Origin: Desulfovibrio sp. JC010
GTDB lineage: Bacteria; Desulfobacterota; Desulfovibrionia; Desulfovibrionales; Desulfovibrionaceae
Length of the DNA: 64,000 nucleotides
NCBI RefSeq assembly: GCF_010470675.1
Contig: NZ_VOIQ01000005.1
Location: 62,001-126,000 of the forward strand
Direction: 5' to 3'
The notes beneath the pieces were generated by a model. The model saw nothing but the letters and a program-made list of their open reading frames with translations. It was not told where the DNA came from and searched no databases. Position numbers and translations under genes: made by a program. Shown piece after piece: positions 8,802-17,477 of this stretch (position 1 is its first letter; each line of letters opens with the position of its first letter).

Positions 8802-9146
8802 ATGGGAAGCCTCAGAGATTACAAGAATTGGGACATTGATTGGGAAATGACTCCTGAAGATGCAGTAACCCTGTACCTTGAGTGGGGTAACCATCCTTGG
8901 GATTCCAAGTTTGCACCGGTAACTTCCAAGAATGACTACACAAACTATTTTACCGTCTACCTGTGGGATGACAAGCCGAGGGTGCTTTTCGTGCGCAGGA
9001 ATTCGGAAGAGGCTCGTGAACTGATGAGCATTGAACTGCCCAGGGATATTGCTGAAAGGTTCAGGAAGTCTGTCGGTAACCTTAAGGGTAATTACCCGGT
9101 TAATACCGAAGTGAGAGAATGGATTGAATCGCAGATGAATAATTAG
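8802..9146 (+). CDS. small conserved hypothetical protein of a Desulfovibrio-type family
   Basis: This 114-aa soluble acidic protein starts MGSLRDYKNWDIDWEMTPED and has no signal peptide or membrane helix. It has a canonical ribosome binding site (AAGGAG, 7 bases before ATG), its own promoter-like sequence and its own terminator, so it is a well-isolated and probably well-expressed unit. I recall similar short proteins in other Desulfovibrio genomes (DVU0772-like); this is from memory and the function is unknown. There are no cysteines, so metal binding through Cys is excluded. Confidence 0.85.
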   Translation: MGSLRDYKNWDIDWEMTPEDAVTLYLEWGNHPWDSKFAPVTSKNDYTNYFTVYLWDDKPRVLFVRRNSEEARELMSIELPRDIAERFRKSVGNLKGNYPVNTEVREWIESQMNN

Positions 9147-9173
9147 TTCCCATCTCCTTATCATCTAGCCCGC

Positions 9174-9211
9174 AGGGGGACAGGCTCGCAGCCTGTTCCC
9201 CTCACTTTTTT
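9174..9211 (+). terminator. intrinsic terminator of the 8802 gene
   Basis: A 13-bp stem (9174-9186 with 9190-9202, one G-T pair, loop CGC) is followed by CACTTTTTTC. Confidence 0.9.
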
Positions 9212-9336
9212 CTGTGCTGCAGCAAAAAATGCATTCTGCCTCTTGTGTTCTAAATGAAAATCAGTATGCTTCCACTTATTCCAGCGTTCGCATTTCTTTA
9301 TTCCCTAAAAAATACGCAACGAACTGCCGAAATACT

Positions 9337-9365
9337 ACTGTCCTGATACAGTGGCGCAATACTGT
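9337..9365 (+). promoter_or_regulatory. candidate operator upstream of the aminotransferase
   Basis: ACTGT (9337-9341), ACAGT (9348-9352) and ACTGT (9361-9365) form an inverted plus a direct repeat about 40 bases before the start codon. A GntR/MocR-type regulator would be a natural partner for an aminotransferase gene, but no such gene is adjacent. Confidence 0.35.
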
Positions 9366-9403
9366 ACGCTTTTTCGGCCCCATATATTCTCAAGGAGGCT
9401 AGT

Positions 9404-10594
9404 ATGCCCGTTAAATTTGCCGACCGCATGTCCACCGTGCACAGGTCCTTTATCCGTGAAATTCTGAAAGTGACTCAGGATCCTTCAATTATTTCTTTTG
9501 CAGGCGGTCTGCCCAACCCGGAACTATTTCCCGTGTCCGACCTTGAACAGGCTGCGGTCAAAGTCATGCGTGAAAGTGGACCGCAATCAATGCAGTATTC
9601 CACCACTGAAGGGTTTGAGCCGCTGCGCCAGTACATTGCAGATCGTTACCTTGATAAAAAAGGTATCAAAGTCAGTGCTGATGAAATCCTGATCACTTCC
9701 GGTTCACAGCAGTGTCTTGATCTGCTGGGTAAAGTATTTCTCAATGCCGGGGATAACGTTGTTATCGAACGTCCCGGTTATCTTGGAGCTATCCAGTCCT
9801 TTTCAATTTTTCAGTCCAATTTCCTTACCGTAGGTCTTGAGTCTGACGGCCCTGATCTCGCAGAGTTGGAAAAGGTTCTTGATGAAAATGAAGCCCGCAT
9901 GTTTTACGCGGTAACCAACTTCCAGAATCCGTCCGGCCTGACCTACAGTGCTGATAAACGTCAAGGCGTAGCCGATATTCTCAAAGATCGTGATATCCTT
10001 TTTGTGGAAGACGATCCTTACGGTGAACTTCGTTTTATGGGCGATTTTGAAAAGCCCGTGGTGCGTGGGTATCTTGAGGAAAACGGTATCCTGCTCGGTT
10101 CTTTTTCCAAGGTTGCTGCTCCGGGATTCCGTCTCGGCTGGATGGTCTGTCCCACTGATGTGCGTGACAAGCTGATTATTGCCAAGCAGGCTTCAGACCT
10201 GCATACCAGCACCTTTGCCCAGCGGGTCATGCATCAGTATGTTACTGATAATCCGTTGGATGATCACATTGAGAAGATTCGTGAGTGCTACGGAAACCAG
10301 CGTGCGGCCATGGTCCGGGCTATTGATGAGTATTTCCCCGCCGAAGCGGAAGTTACCCGCCCTGAGGGTGGTATGTTCCTTTGGGTTACCCTGCCTGAAG
10401 GCATGTCTTCCATGGATCTTTTTGACGAGGCTATCAAGAACAAGGTGGCTTTTGTTCCGGGCCGTCCTTTTTATGTTGACGGCAGCGGCGAAAATACTTT
10501 CCGCCTCAACTTTTCCAACTCCAATGAAGAGCAGATTGCCGAAGGCATCAAGCGTCTTGGAGCGGGAATCAAGGAGTTCCTGAGCAAGGCGTAA
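9404..10594 (+). CDS. PLP-dependent aminotransferase class I/II (2-aminoadipate/LysN-like)
   Basis: This 396-aa fold-type I aminotransferase starts MPVKFADRMSTVHRSFIREILKV with FAGGLPNPELFP, typical of the LysN/KAT-II branch. The PLP lysine is K236 in GSFSKVAAPGFRLGWM; VTNFQNPSG and the C-terminal GMFLWVTLPEG and FRLNFSN motifs are also present. AGGAGG lies 7 bases before the ATG. Members transaminate 2-aminoadipate, aromatic or branched-chain amino acids with 2-oxoglutarate; sequence alone does not fix the substrate. It is a single-gene unit with a candidate operator upstream and a terminator downstream. Confidence 0.92.
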   Translation: MPVKFADRMSTVHRSFIREILKVTQDPSIISFAGGLPNPELFPVSDLEQAAVKVMRESGPQSMQYSTTEGFEPLRQYIADRYLDKKGIKVSADEILITSGSQQCLDLLGKVFLNAGDNVVIERPGYLGAIQSFSIFQSNFLTVGLESDGPDLAELEKVLDENEARMFYAVTNFQNPSGLTYSADKRQGVADILKDRDILFVEDDPYGELRFMGDFEKPVVRGYLEENGILLGSFSKVAAPGFRLGWMVCPTDVRDKLIIAKQASDLHTSTFAQRVMHQYVTDNPLDDHIEKIRECYGNQRAAMVRAIDEYFPAEAEVTRPEGGMFLWVTLPEGMSSMDLFDEAIKNKVAFVPGRPFYVDGSGENTFRLNFSNSNEEQIAEGIKRLGAGIKEFLSKA

Positions 10595-10617
10595 TCTTTG
10601 ATTCAATTAAAATATGA

Positions 10618-10654
10618 AAGGCCCGGAAGCTGCTGCTTCCGGGCCTTTTCTTAT
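10618..10654 (+). terminator. intrinsic terminator of the aminotransferase gene
   Basis: A perfect 13-bp stem AAGGCCCGGAAGC (10618-10630) with its complement (10635-10647) is followed by TTC TTAT. Confidence 0.9.
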
Positions 10655-10795
10655 GCGCCAAGCCCGACGTAATCATGACCTAACCGTTTTTGATTTCCTT
10701 GTGAAAAGGTTTGGCAAAGAAAGTCAAGTCGTGACCGCTTTGCAAAGCTATTGTTGAAAAGTAGCTGTAAATCTTAAAGCAAAGTGAGGCCTGAA

Positions 10796-11644
10796 ATGAC
10801 TTCTAAATCTATTTCCCTGAAAAATTTAATCCGCCGTTTCTGGCGTAAGACCCTGTTGACCTGGATATTTGTTCTGGTGGAGGGGGTGGCGATTGTTCTA
10901 ATGCCTATGGTTATCGGCTGGGCCGTAGACGGGTTGATGGTCGATGATTTGTCCGGGATTTATCAATTGGCCGGATTATGCCTGATCCTGTTGTTGGCCG
11001 GTGCAGGTCGAAGGTTCTATGACACGCGGGCTTACGCAAAGATTTTTAACACTGTTGCCAACGAGCTTGTGCAGAATGAACGCGGGAAGAAATCAGGAGT
11101 TTCGAAGATCACAGCACGGACCAATCTTTTTATAGAATTTATCCATTTTCTTGAGGAGTCTATACCGGAGATCATTCAGCAGATCATAACTCTGTTTGGA
11201 GTTTTGTTGATAATAGTTTTTATCGATTGGAAAGTATTTGCGGCCTGTCTCGCAAGCGTTGCGGTGACGGGCTTGATCTATGCTTTCAGCGAAAAAAAAA
11301 TATTTCAGTTGAACAAGGGCAGTAACGATGAATTTGAGCAGCAGGTCGATATTCTCACCCGGGCCAGCAGCCCTGAGATACGGGCTCATTTTAAAAAATT
11401 GACCATCTGGGATATCCGGATGTCAGATCTTGAAACGCTTAATTTTTCGGGTATATGGATTGCGCTTTCCGCTGTGATGCTATTTTCTGTTACCAGCTCT
11501 GTCTCAGCAGGATTATCCTTCGGTCAGGTTCTGGCTACGGTAATGTATGTTTTTGAATTCATAGAATGCATCATGTCTTTTCCGTTTTTTTATCAGGAGG
11601 TCGTGCGGCTCCGCGAGATCGGTGTGCGTTTGGCTGAGCCTTAA
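10796..11644 (+). CDS. stand-alone ABC transporter six-transmembrane domain protein (ABC_membrane_3 type)
   Basis: The protein has 282 aa from the ATG at 10796; GTGAGG lies 6 bases upstream, and an in-frame GTG at 10784 is part of that motif. It has an exporter-type transmembrane region with about six hydrophobic segments and the coupling stretch NERGKKSGVSKITARTN, but no nucleotide-binding domain: Walker A, signature and Walker B are all absent and no ATPase gene is adjacent. This matches a known Pfam family of stand-alone ABC membrane regions, so truncation is not implied. Transport cannot be driven by this protein alone; the function is unknown. Confidence 0.8.
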   Translation: MTSKSISLKNLIRRFWRKTLLTWIFVLVEGVAIVLMPMVIGWAVDGLMVDDLSGIYQLAGLCLILLLAGAGRRFYDTRAYAKIFNTVANELVQNERGKKSGVSKITARTNLFIEFIHFLEESIPEIIQQIITLFGVLLIIVFIDWKVFAACLASVAVTGLIYAFSEKKIFQLNKGSNDEFEQQVDILTRASSPEIRAHFKKLTIWDIRMSDLETLNFSGIWIALSAVMLFSVTSSVSAGLSFGQVLATVMYVFEFIECIMSFPFFYQEVVRLREIGVRLAEP

Positions 11645-11694
11645 TTTTTATTCTATAAACGTCGTGCCGGCATCAAGTTGCACAATGTTGTGAG

Positions 11695-11725
11695 AGGGGG
11701 AAACCGTGAGGAATCCCCCTTTATT
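11695..11725. terminator. weak hairpin between convergent genes
   Basis: AGGGGGA (11695-11701) pairs with TCCCCCT (11714-11720); CC and GG in the loop can pair further. It lies between the ABC membrane gene and the convergent receptor gene. Confidence 0.5.
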
Positions 11726-11744
11726 TGTTCTCTGGTATTTCGTC

Positions 11745-13442
11745 CTAGTGGTAACCGTGTTCATGCATGAAGTCGGTGTATTTAGCATCCACCACCATGA
11801 TATGCTTGATAAGCCAGTCTTTGAGGAAGCGGATAATATCGGTGGAGGCGGTAACCTTACCGGCATTAACATCGTCTTTGAAATCAGCGATTTTATCGAT
11901 GAAAGTCTTATGCAGCTTTTTGTGCGGTTCGGTTTCCGGGTAGCCGTGCTTGTCGAATATTTTTTCTTCGTAACCGAAGTGGTAGGTGGTGTATTCAAGC
12001 AGTCTTTCAGCCACTTCGCCGATAACAGTGTCAGCCTTGCGCTGGCGCATGGCTCCGTAAAGTTCGTTGATGAGGTCAAGCAGGGTCATGTGGTGTTCGT
12101 CAATGGTGCGGACATGCACTGAGAGGTCATCGGACCATTCAACGATTTTGCCGGAACTGGTATCAACAACTCTGCCGGATGAAATCCCCTGCACAATGGA
12201 ATCAAGTTCTTCCACCACACTGGCGATTTCAGTGAGGGCATGGGCGGATGAAGACATGCCTTCAGATGTTTCCGAGGCGACTCTTGCCACATCGCTGATG
12301 GCCATGTTGATTTCTTCGGATGCTGCGGACTGTTCTTCCGATGCCGCTGCGATGGATTCAACCTGAGTATTGGTCTCGTCAACAATACCCACAATTGCCT
12401 CCATGAGTTCGCCGGATCTGGCTGCGGACTCGGTGGAGTTGACAATGTCTTCGGCTGCGGATTCAACAGCGGCGATGTTTTCGCGGGCATTGTTCTGAAT
12501 TGTGGATACTGCCTCGCCTACGCCCTTGGTTGCATCCATTGTTTTTTCCGCCAGCTTGCGTACTTCGTCGGCAACAACCGCGAATCCGCGTCCTGCTTCA
12601 CCTGCCCGGGCTGCCTCGATGGCTGCGTTCAGGGCCAGCAGGTTGGTCTGGTCGGCGATGTCGGTAATCACGGTCATGATCTGGCCGATGTTGTCAGCCT
12701 GTTCGCCGAGGGTGCCCATGGTTTCCTTGAGGTTCAGGATGGTGTCCTTGATTTGTTCAAAAGATTGGATAGCTTCGGAAACGCCCTGAGCTCCGTGAAC
12801 AGCGTTATCTTTGGATTGGGCGGAACTGTTGGCCGCAAGCCCGGCATTCTGGGCAACTTCCAGAACTGTGCTGTTCATCTCTTCCATGGCGGTGGCTGTT
12901 TCAGTCACACGGTCTCTCTGCAGATCCATACCGGCACTGACCTGATTGACCTGAGCACTGAGCTCTTCAATCCCGGCAAAAAGTTTTCCGGAAATGCCGC
13001 CTGCGTTGGCTGCGGATTTGGTAATAGCTTCAAGGGCTTCTTTCTGCTCAGCGAGTTCTTTGCGCACGTTTTCTGTCTCTGCTTCGGCTGAATCTACCCG
13101 GTCGCGCAGAGAGTCTGATTCTTCCTGTGCCTTAATGCATTCTTCGGCAAGGGCATAAACTGCTTCGCCTGATTTTTTTGCTGCGGCGAGGATGTCATCG
13201 TCCATTCCAGCGGGGATGGACGCTTTTTTGCCTGCCTTGGTAAGCTCGACCAGATAATTGGACAATACTTCCAACTGTCCGCTGAATCCTGAATTGAGGG
13301 ATACAAAACCCAGAACTGTGGCCGCGAGGGCTATACACAGAAATGTTATCTGCAAGGTGGAAAAACCAGCCATGAAAACCGACGCTGCGGTCATCACAAA
13401 AATTACGGCAATGGATAACATGAGTCTCAATTTAACTGGCAT
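11745..13442 (-). CDS. methyl-accepting chemotaxis protein with C-terminal bacteriohemerythrin domain
   Basis: The protein has 565 aa from the ATG at 13442 (GGAGAG upstream). Two closely spaced membrane helices (about residues 8-24 and 28-48) leave almost no periplasmic domain. A coiled coil and the MCP signalling hairpin follow, with the tip [21 protein letters not shown]. The last 140 residues are a hemerythrin domain with the full di-iron ligand set: IDEHH, YHFGYEE, HKKLH and KHIMVVD. By analogy with DcrH of Desulfovibrio vulgaris it should sense oxygen or redox state in the cytoplasm and signal to CheA/CheW for aerotaxis. Unlike DcrH it has no large periplasmic sensor. Confidence 0.95.
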   Translation of the reverse strand: MPVKLRLMLSIAVIFVMTAASVFMAGFSTLQITFLCIALAATVLGFVSLNSGFSGQLEVLSNYLVELTKAGKKASIPAGMDDDILAAAKKSGEAVYALAEECIKAQEESDSLRDRVDSAEAETENVRKELAEQKEALEAITKSAANAGGISGKLFAGIEELSAQVNQVSAGMDLQRDRVTETATAMEEMNSTVLEVAQNAGLAANSSAQSKDNAVHGAQGVSEAIQSFEQIKDTILNLKETMGTLGEQADNIGQIMTVITDIADQTNLLALNAAIEAARAGEAGRGFAVVADEVRKLAEKTMDATKGVGEAVSTIQNNARENIAAVESAAEDIVNSTESAARSGELMEAIVGIVDETNTQVESIAAASEEQSAASEEINMAISDVARVASETSEGMSSSAHALTEIASVVEELDSIVQGISSGRVVDTSSGKIVEWSDDLSVHVRTIDEHHMTLLDLINELYGAMRQRKADTVIGEVAERLLEYTTYHFGYEEKIFDKHGYPETEPHKKLHKTFIDKIADFKDDVNAGKVTASTDIIRFLKDWLIKHIMVVDAKYTDFMHEHGYH

Positions 13443-13600
13443 GGTCTCTCCTTTTGGGGACAACTTTAAAATTTGGTTATAACCTTCTACTCTTTTAGGT
13501 AAAAAAAGGTCACAGCGCAAGCATGTGGTTGCAAAATAAGACTTTACCTTAAAGAATATAACAGATTTTCAGCAGAGATGTTAGTTTTCAGTGTTTTTTA

Positions 13601-14530
13601 TTAAGCATCCAATGACGGCAATGTGGCTGCTGCTTCGCTGATGATTCTGCGCAACCATTTTTGCGCCGGGTCATTATCATTGAGTGTGTGCCAGTGTTGA
13701 AATACTTCAAAAACAGTATTTTCCAGCGGCATCCTTACAATTCGCAATCTTCCCTCTCTGGCGTACATCTCAGCAAGACGCTGGGCCACGCTGCCTACAA
13801 GGTCGGAATTCTCCACAATTGCAGGGATGACTGTTTCCTGTTGCAGCACAACTTTGATCCGCCTTTGCACGCCTTTCCTGTAGAGATAATCTTCCAGAAA
13901 TCCCAGTCCGGTCTCGGAAAGGGACAGGGCGGCAAATTCATTATCGGCCATTTCTTTTTCGTCCATTACCCTACCCTGAATGGAATGACCGTCGCGGACT
14001 ACGCACACTTCCCTGTCTTCAAACAGTTTTTCTTTAAGAACCCCGGCCCCGTAGTCTCGAGTACAGCCCAGAAAAACATCAAGCTTGCCGTTTTGCAGCA
14101 TCTCCGCCCGTTGTTCATAGGTTGTCTGTATGATCCGCAAAGATATGCCCGGCGCAGTGTCATCAATTTTTTGCAGTATGTTCGGCAGCAGGAGTTTGCA
14201 TAGGTAATCACTCAGCCCAAGGCAGAAAGTCCGTTTTGAAGAGGCCGGTTCAAATTCACCCCGGTCGGCTAGGGATTGGATGATCGTCTTAAGGCTGGGG
14301 GAGATGTTTTTTTGAACTGTCTTGCATAGCGGGGTGGGTTCCATGATGTTGCCCCGGCGGATAAAGAGGCGGTCATCAAAATGCTGCCGCAGCTTGGAAA
14401 GGGCATGACTGACCGCAGACTGGGTCATGAACAGCTTCTTCCCGGCCATGGTCAGGCTGCGTTCAGAAAAGATGGTGTCCAGTATGACCAGCAGGTTCAG
14501 GTCCAGTTTGGTAACATTATTTTTGCTCAT
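13601..14530 (-). CDS. LysR-family transcriptional regulator
   Basis: This 309-aa regulator has an N-terminal winged HTH of LysR type (residues about 10-68: LNLLVILDTIFSERSLTMAGKKLFMTQSAVSHALSKLR, shown here only as the region of the helix-turn-helix) and a C-terminal periplasmic-binding-like effector domain (about 95-300). It is transcribed divergently from an EamA-type transporter gene starting 115 bases away, the classic layout for a LysR regulator and its target. The effector is unknown. Confidence 0.92.
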   Translation of the reverse strand: MSKNNVTKLDLNLLVILDTIFSERSLTMAGKKLFMTQSAVSHALSKLRQHFDDRLFIRRGNIMEPTPLCKTVQKNISPSLKTIIQSLADRGEFEPASSKRTFCLGLSDYLCKLLLPNILQKIDDTAPGISLRIIQTTYEQRAEMLQNGKLDVFLGCTRDYGAGVLKEKLFEDREVCVVRDGHSIQGRVMDEKEMADNEFAALSLSETGLGFLEDYLYRKGVQRRIKVVLQQETVIPAIVENSDLVGSVAQRLAEMYAREGRLRIVRMPLENTVFEVFQHWHTLNDNDPAQKWLRRIISEAAATLPSLDA

Positions 14531-14644
14531 ACAGTAAATGAATAAGTTTCAGTGGTAAAAGTTAATAAGCGGGGCTAGTTATCTCAACAAACAATCAATT
14601 TGCATGATTTTAGAAAAGATTACTTTATTTAAGGGGAAAATGAA

Positions 14645-15082
14645 ATGTTTGCTCTCTACAGTTCAATCGCGGTCGTTGTGGCTTCTTCCGTGATTTATCA
14701 CCTTGCCCAGAAAAGTATTGCCGGTACCGGATCGATCTTCGGATCACTGGCTTTTGCCTATGCCATTGCCATGATTTTCAGTCTTGCGGGAATGTTTTTC
14801 CAGACCGGGCGTATTGATGTCCTGGAGGTGGTCAGCGTTAAAAACTGGCCTGTTCTGCTGCTGGGGTTGGCGGTTTTCGGAATTGAAATAGGTGTGCTGC
14901 TTACATACAAGGCCGGAGCCAATGTAAACACTTTGCCTATACTGGTGAACGGAGTGGTTATGGCCTGCCTGATTCCTCTGGGGGCGGTAATTTACCGGGA
15001 GCATATTACAATGAGTTCCGTATTCGGCATTGCTCTGATCGGTTCTGGGGTCTGGGTTCTCTGCTCATCAGCCCATGCCTGA
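14645..15082 (+). CDS. single-domain EamA/DMT-superfamily transporter
   Basis: This 145-aa protein has about four to five membrane helices and one EamA repeat, half the size of the usual ten-helix DMT transporter, so it probably acts as a dimer like SMR-type proteins. It ends with FGIALIGSGVWVL, the usual last helix of an EamA repeat. The start at 14645 follows AAGGGGAAAATGAA. Its divergent LysR neighbour likely controls it. It ends 11 bases from the convergent binding-protein gene. The substrate is unknown. Confidence 0.85.
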   Translation: MFALYSSIAVVVASSVIYHLAQKSIAGTGSIFGSLAFAYAIAMIFSLAGMFFQTGRIDVLEVVSVKNWPVLLLGLAVFGIEIGVLLTYKAGANVNTLPILVNGVVMACLIPLGAVIYREHITMSSVFGIALIGSGVWVLCSSAHA

Positions 15083-15093
15083 TTTATACGTTT

Positions 15094-15852
15094 TTATTGG
15101 CATGGCGAAATCAATTCCTGCGGAATATCGAGTCTTTGCATGAGTTCTTTGCATTCATCCGACTTTTTAAATTCATTGAGAATCCGGGAAAATTCCCGAC
15201 TGATTTTCCCATTTCCCGGTTCTTTTGAGAATCCGATATAAAGCGGACTGACATGGATTTTGCCGGGGCAGGGTATAATCTGGCCCTGCAGTCCCATCTG
15301 GTTCAAGACATGGATTCCCACGGCCCGGTAAGCCGCTACCATATCAATCCGTCCGGCCAGCATTTTCAGGAAATTATGACGCAGGTCAGCGACCTCTTCT
15401 TTTTTGAAGAGAGTGCTCTCGTCGAATTCTTTACCGTAGGTATATCCTTTAATTATACCGATTTTCTTTCCTTTCAGTGCTGAAATACCTGTGTATTCAA
15501 ATGGACTGTCCACCCGTTTGAAAATTACCGTATTTACTTCCATGAGCGGTTCATCAGGATAAATCATCCAGCGCAGCCTTTCCTTTGTCTTGCGCAGGCC
15601 GAAAACCCCATCAACTTTTCCGGATTCAGCCATCAGCAAGGCCCGTTTCCAAGGGACAAATACAATTTTGAAACGGGTTTGCATTTTGCTGAATACTATC
15701 TTGGCCAGTTCGTATTGTATGCCTTTCGGGGTTCCGTCCTCTTCATAGTAAAATGGCGGAAAAGGGTCGGTGGCGAAGGTGAGTGTTCTGGCAAAGGCGC
15801 AAGCCGGGATCAGCAGCAGGGCGATCATAAATCCGGTGATAAGTCTTTTCAT
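15094..15852 (-). CDS. periplasmic solute-binding protein, family 3
   Basis: This 252-aa protein has a signal peptide (MKRLITGFMIALLLIPACAFA) and a bilobal SBP_bac_3 fold starting RTLTFATDPFPPFYYEEDGTP. Such proteins usually bind amino acids for an ABC importer, but no permease or ATPase gene lies next to it. Free-standing members of this kind in Desulfovibrio may serve as sensors or orphan binding proteins. The gene is separated from the upstream phosphate butyryltransferase gene by a perfect palindrome. Confidence 0.9.
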   Translation of the reverse strand: MKRLITGFMIALLLIPACAFARTLTFATDPFPPFYYEEDGTPKGIQYELAKIVFSKMQTRFKIVFVPWKRALLMAESGKVDGVFGLRKTKERLRWMIYPDEPLMEVNTVIFKRVDSPFEYTGISALKGKKIGIIKGYTYGKEFDESTLFKKEEVADLRHNFLKMLAGRIDMVAAYRAVGIHVLNQMGLQGQIIPCPGKIHVSPLYIGFSKEPGNGKISREFSRILNEFKKSDECKELMQRLDIPQELISPCQ

Positions 15853-15878
15853 CTTCTTACGCCTTGTTTTTGGGCAGT

Positions 15879-15906
15879 CGGCTCCTGTGTTTTGTTACAG
15901 GAGCCG
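15879..15906. terminator. perfect palindrome behind the phosphate butyryltransferase gene
   Basis: CGGCTCCTGT (15879-15888) and ACAGGAGCCG (15897-15906) with loop GTTTTGTT. The T-run is poor in both directions, so it may be a processing hairpin or a weak terminator rather than a full stop. Confidence 0.6.
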
Positions 15907-15931
15907 GTTGTTAAGCAAAAAGTACTCAAGT

Positions 15932-16843
15932 TCACATTCCGGAAAGGTAGCAGGCCAGTGCAATGGAATGGAACTTGGAACTGTCTGAGTCGCCTCGTGA
16001 GGAGACCACAATGGGGACATCGCTGCCCACTACCACGCTGGCCATTGTTTTGTCCGCAATGGTGGTCAGGGCCTTGTAGAGGATGTTGCCGCTTTCGATT
16101 TCCGGGGTCAGCAGGATGTCTGCGCAGCCTGCCACCGGATTGTCGATGCCCTTACAGGTGGCTGCTGTCCGGGAAATAGCGAGATCAAGGGCCAGCGGGC
16201 CGGCAACTTCCGCGTCACCGAAGGCATCTTCAGCCGCCATCTTGGCAAGAATGTCCGCGTCCAGAGTGGCAGGCATGGCCGGGTAGTTTACCTTTTCCGT
16301 TGCAGCGAGGGCAGCAGCCTTGGGCTTTTTTATTCCCAGTTTGCGGGCGACATCCAGTGCATTGCGCAGGATATCCGCCTTGCGTTGCAGGTTCGGTTTG
16401 ATGTTCACTCCGGCATCGGTAAGCAGAATCAGTCTTTGTGTTGACGAAGCTTCAAACACACTTACATGGCTGATGATGCCTTTGGTCGGCACGCCGGTCT
16501 GTTTGTTGAGGATGGCCTTGAGCACTGTGCTGGTGCTGACCAGTCCTTTCATGATCAGATCGGCTTTACCTTCTTTGAACAATGCAACAGCCTTGGTTAC
16601 AGCTTCCGCATCGTCGTTCTCTTCGTGGAATTCAAAACCGTCGATGTTTAAGCTGTGTTCTTTTGCCACCGCCAGTGATTTTTCGCGGTTGCCGATGAAA
16701 ATGGGTTCGGCAATGCCTTCTTTGTGTGCGGTAAGGGCGGAGCGGATAACAAACTCTTCAGCACACGGGGCTATTGCCACCCGTGCCGGCTGATTATGGT
16801 TTCGGACTGCTGCAACAATTTCATCTAGTGATGTGATGGTCAT
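15932..16843 (-). CDS. ptb: phosphate butyryltransferase/phosphate acetyltransferase family protein
   Basis: This 303-aa PTA/PTB-family enzyme has family motifs LIMKGLVSTSTVLKAILN, LTDAGVNIKPNL and DILLTPEIESGNILYKAL. It converts acyl-CoA and phosphate to acyl phosphate and CoA. Full length matches Ptb (about 300 aa) and is shorter than a Pta. No butyrate kinase gene is adjacent, so the acyl phosphate would be used elsewhere. It lies 56 bases behind the acetolactate synthase small subunit gene on the same strand, which suggests cotranscription and perhaps a role with branched-chain acyl-CoAs (inference). Confidence 0.88.
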   Translation of the reverse strand: MTITSLDEIVAAVRNHNQPARVAIAPCAEEFVIRSALTAHKEGIAEPIFIGNREKSLAVAKEHSLNIDGFEFHEENDDAEAVTKAVALFKEGKADLIMKGLVSTSTVLKAILNKQTGVPTKGIISHVSVFEASSTQRLILLTDAGVNIKPNLQRKADILRNALDVARKLGIKKPKAAALAATEKVNYPAMPATLDADILAKMAAEDAFGDAEVAGPLALDLAISRTAATCKGIDNPVAGCADILLTPEIESGNILYKALTTIADKTMASVVVGSDVPIVVSSRGDSDSSKFHSIALACYLSGM

Positions 16844-16899
16844 ATGCGCACCTTTTTCGGATGTTCAGTTTTAGTTCGATTCAACTCTGTAACTGGGTG

Positions 16900-17379
16900 C
16901 TATTCATCCCCGCGCTTAAGCGCGATCATGCCGGTGCGGCATAAACTTTTAATTCCGAACGGCTGCAGGATTTTTACCAGTCCTTCAACCCGTTCCTGAT
17001 CCCCGCTCAGTTCGACGGTGATGGTCTTCTGGCCCATGCCGACAACATCAGCCCGGAAAACTTCGAAAATCTGCATGATCTGGGACATGGTGTCTTTGTT
17101 TACTTCCACCTTGATCAGTACCAGTTCGCGGTCCACAAATTCTTTGCGGGCAAGGTCGTCAAGTTGAATGACGAAATCCATGGCTTTGAGTTCTTCGGTG
17201 ACTTTGGTGATTTCTTCTTTGCTGCCTTCGGCGCAAATGACCATGCGCGAAACATCCATATTTTCGGTTTCGCCGCAGGAAATGGAAGTGATGTTGATTC
17301 CGTTGTCTTGAAAAGCAGCTGAGGACTCAGCCAGAACCCCGGTTTTGTTTCTTACCAGTGCGGATATTGTGTGTTTCAT
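16900..17379 (-). CDS. ilvN: acetolactate synthase small (regulatory) subunit
   Basis: The protein has 159 aa from the ATG at 17379, which is preceded by AGGAG at 7 bases; an upstream in-frame start at 17421 is not supported. It has an N-terminal ACT domain (residues 4-75, VRNKTGVLAESSAAFQDNGINITSI) and a C-terminal ALS_ss_C domain (about 85-155). The length matches IlvN/IlvH. It gives valine feedback control to the catalytic subunit, but no ilvB is adjacent. The pairing with a phosphate butyryltransferase gene downstream is unusual. Confidence 0.9.
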   Translation of the reverse strand: MKHTISALVRNKTGVLAESSAAFQDNGINITSISCGETENMDVSRMVICAEGSKEEITKVTEELKAMDFVIQLDDLARKEFVDRELVLIKVEVNKDTMSQIMQIFEVFRADVVGMGQKTITVELSGDQERVEGLVKILQPFGIKSLCRTGMIALKRGDE

Positions 17380-17477
17380 ATTTACTCCTGAAAATGACAG
17401 TTCTTTTTTCAGGATATACACGCAAAATGACCAGCTAACAAGCAGGGATAGTGAAATATCGCAGTAGAGTAGGGTGA

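Noticed and set aside
10796-11644. ABC membrane protein as a truncated exporter pseudogene
   Set aside because: A family of stand-alone ABC membrane regions of this size is known and the frame is intact with a good ribosome binding site.
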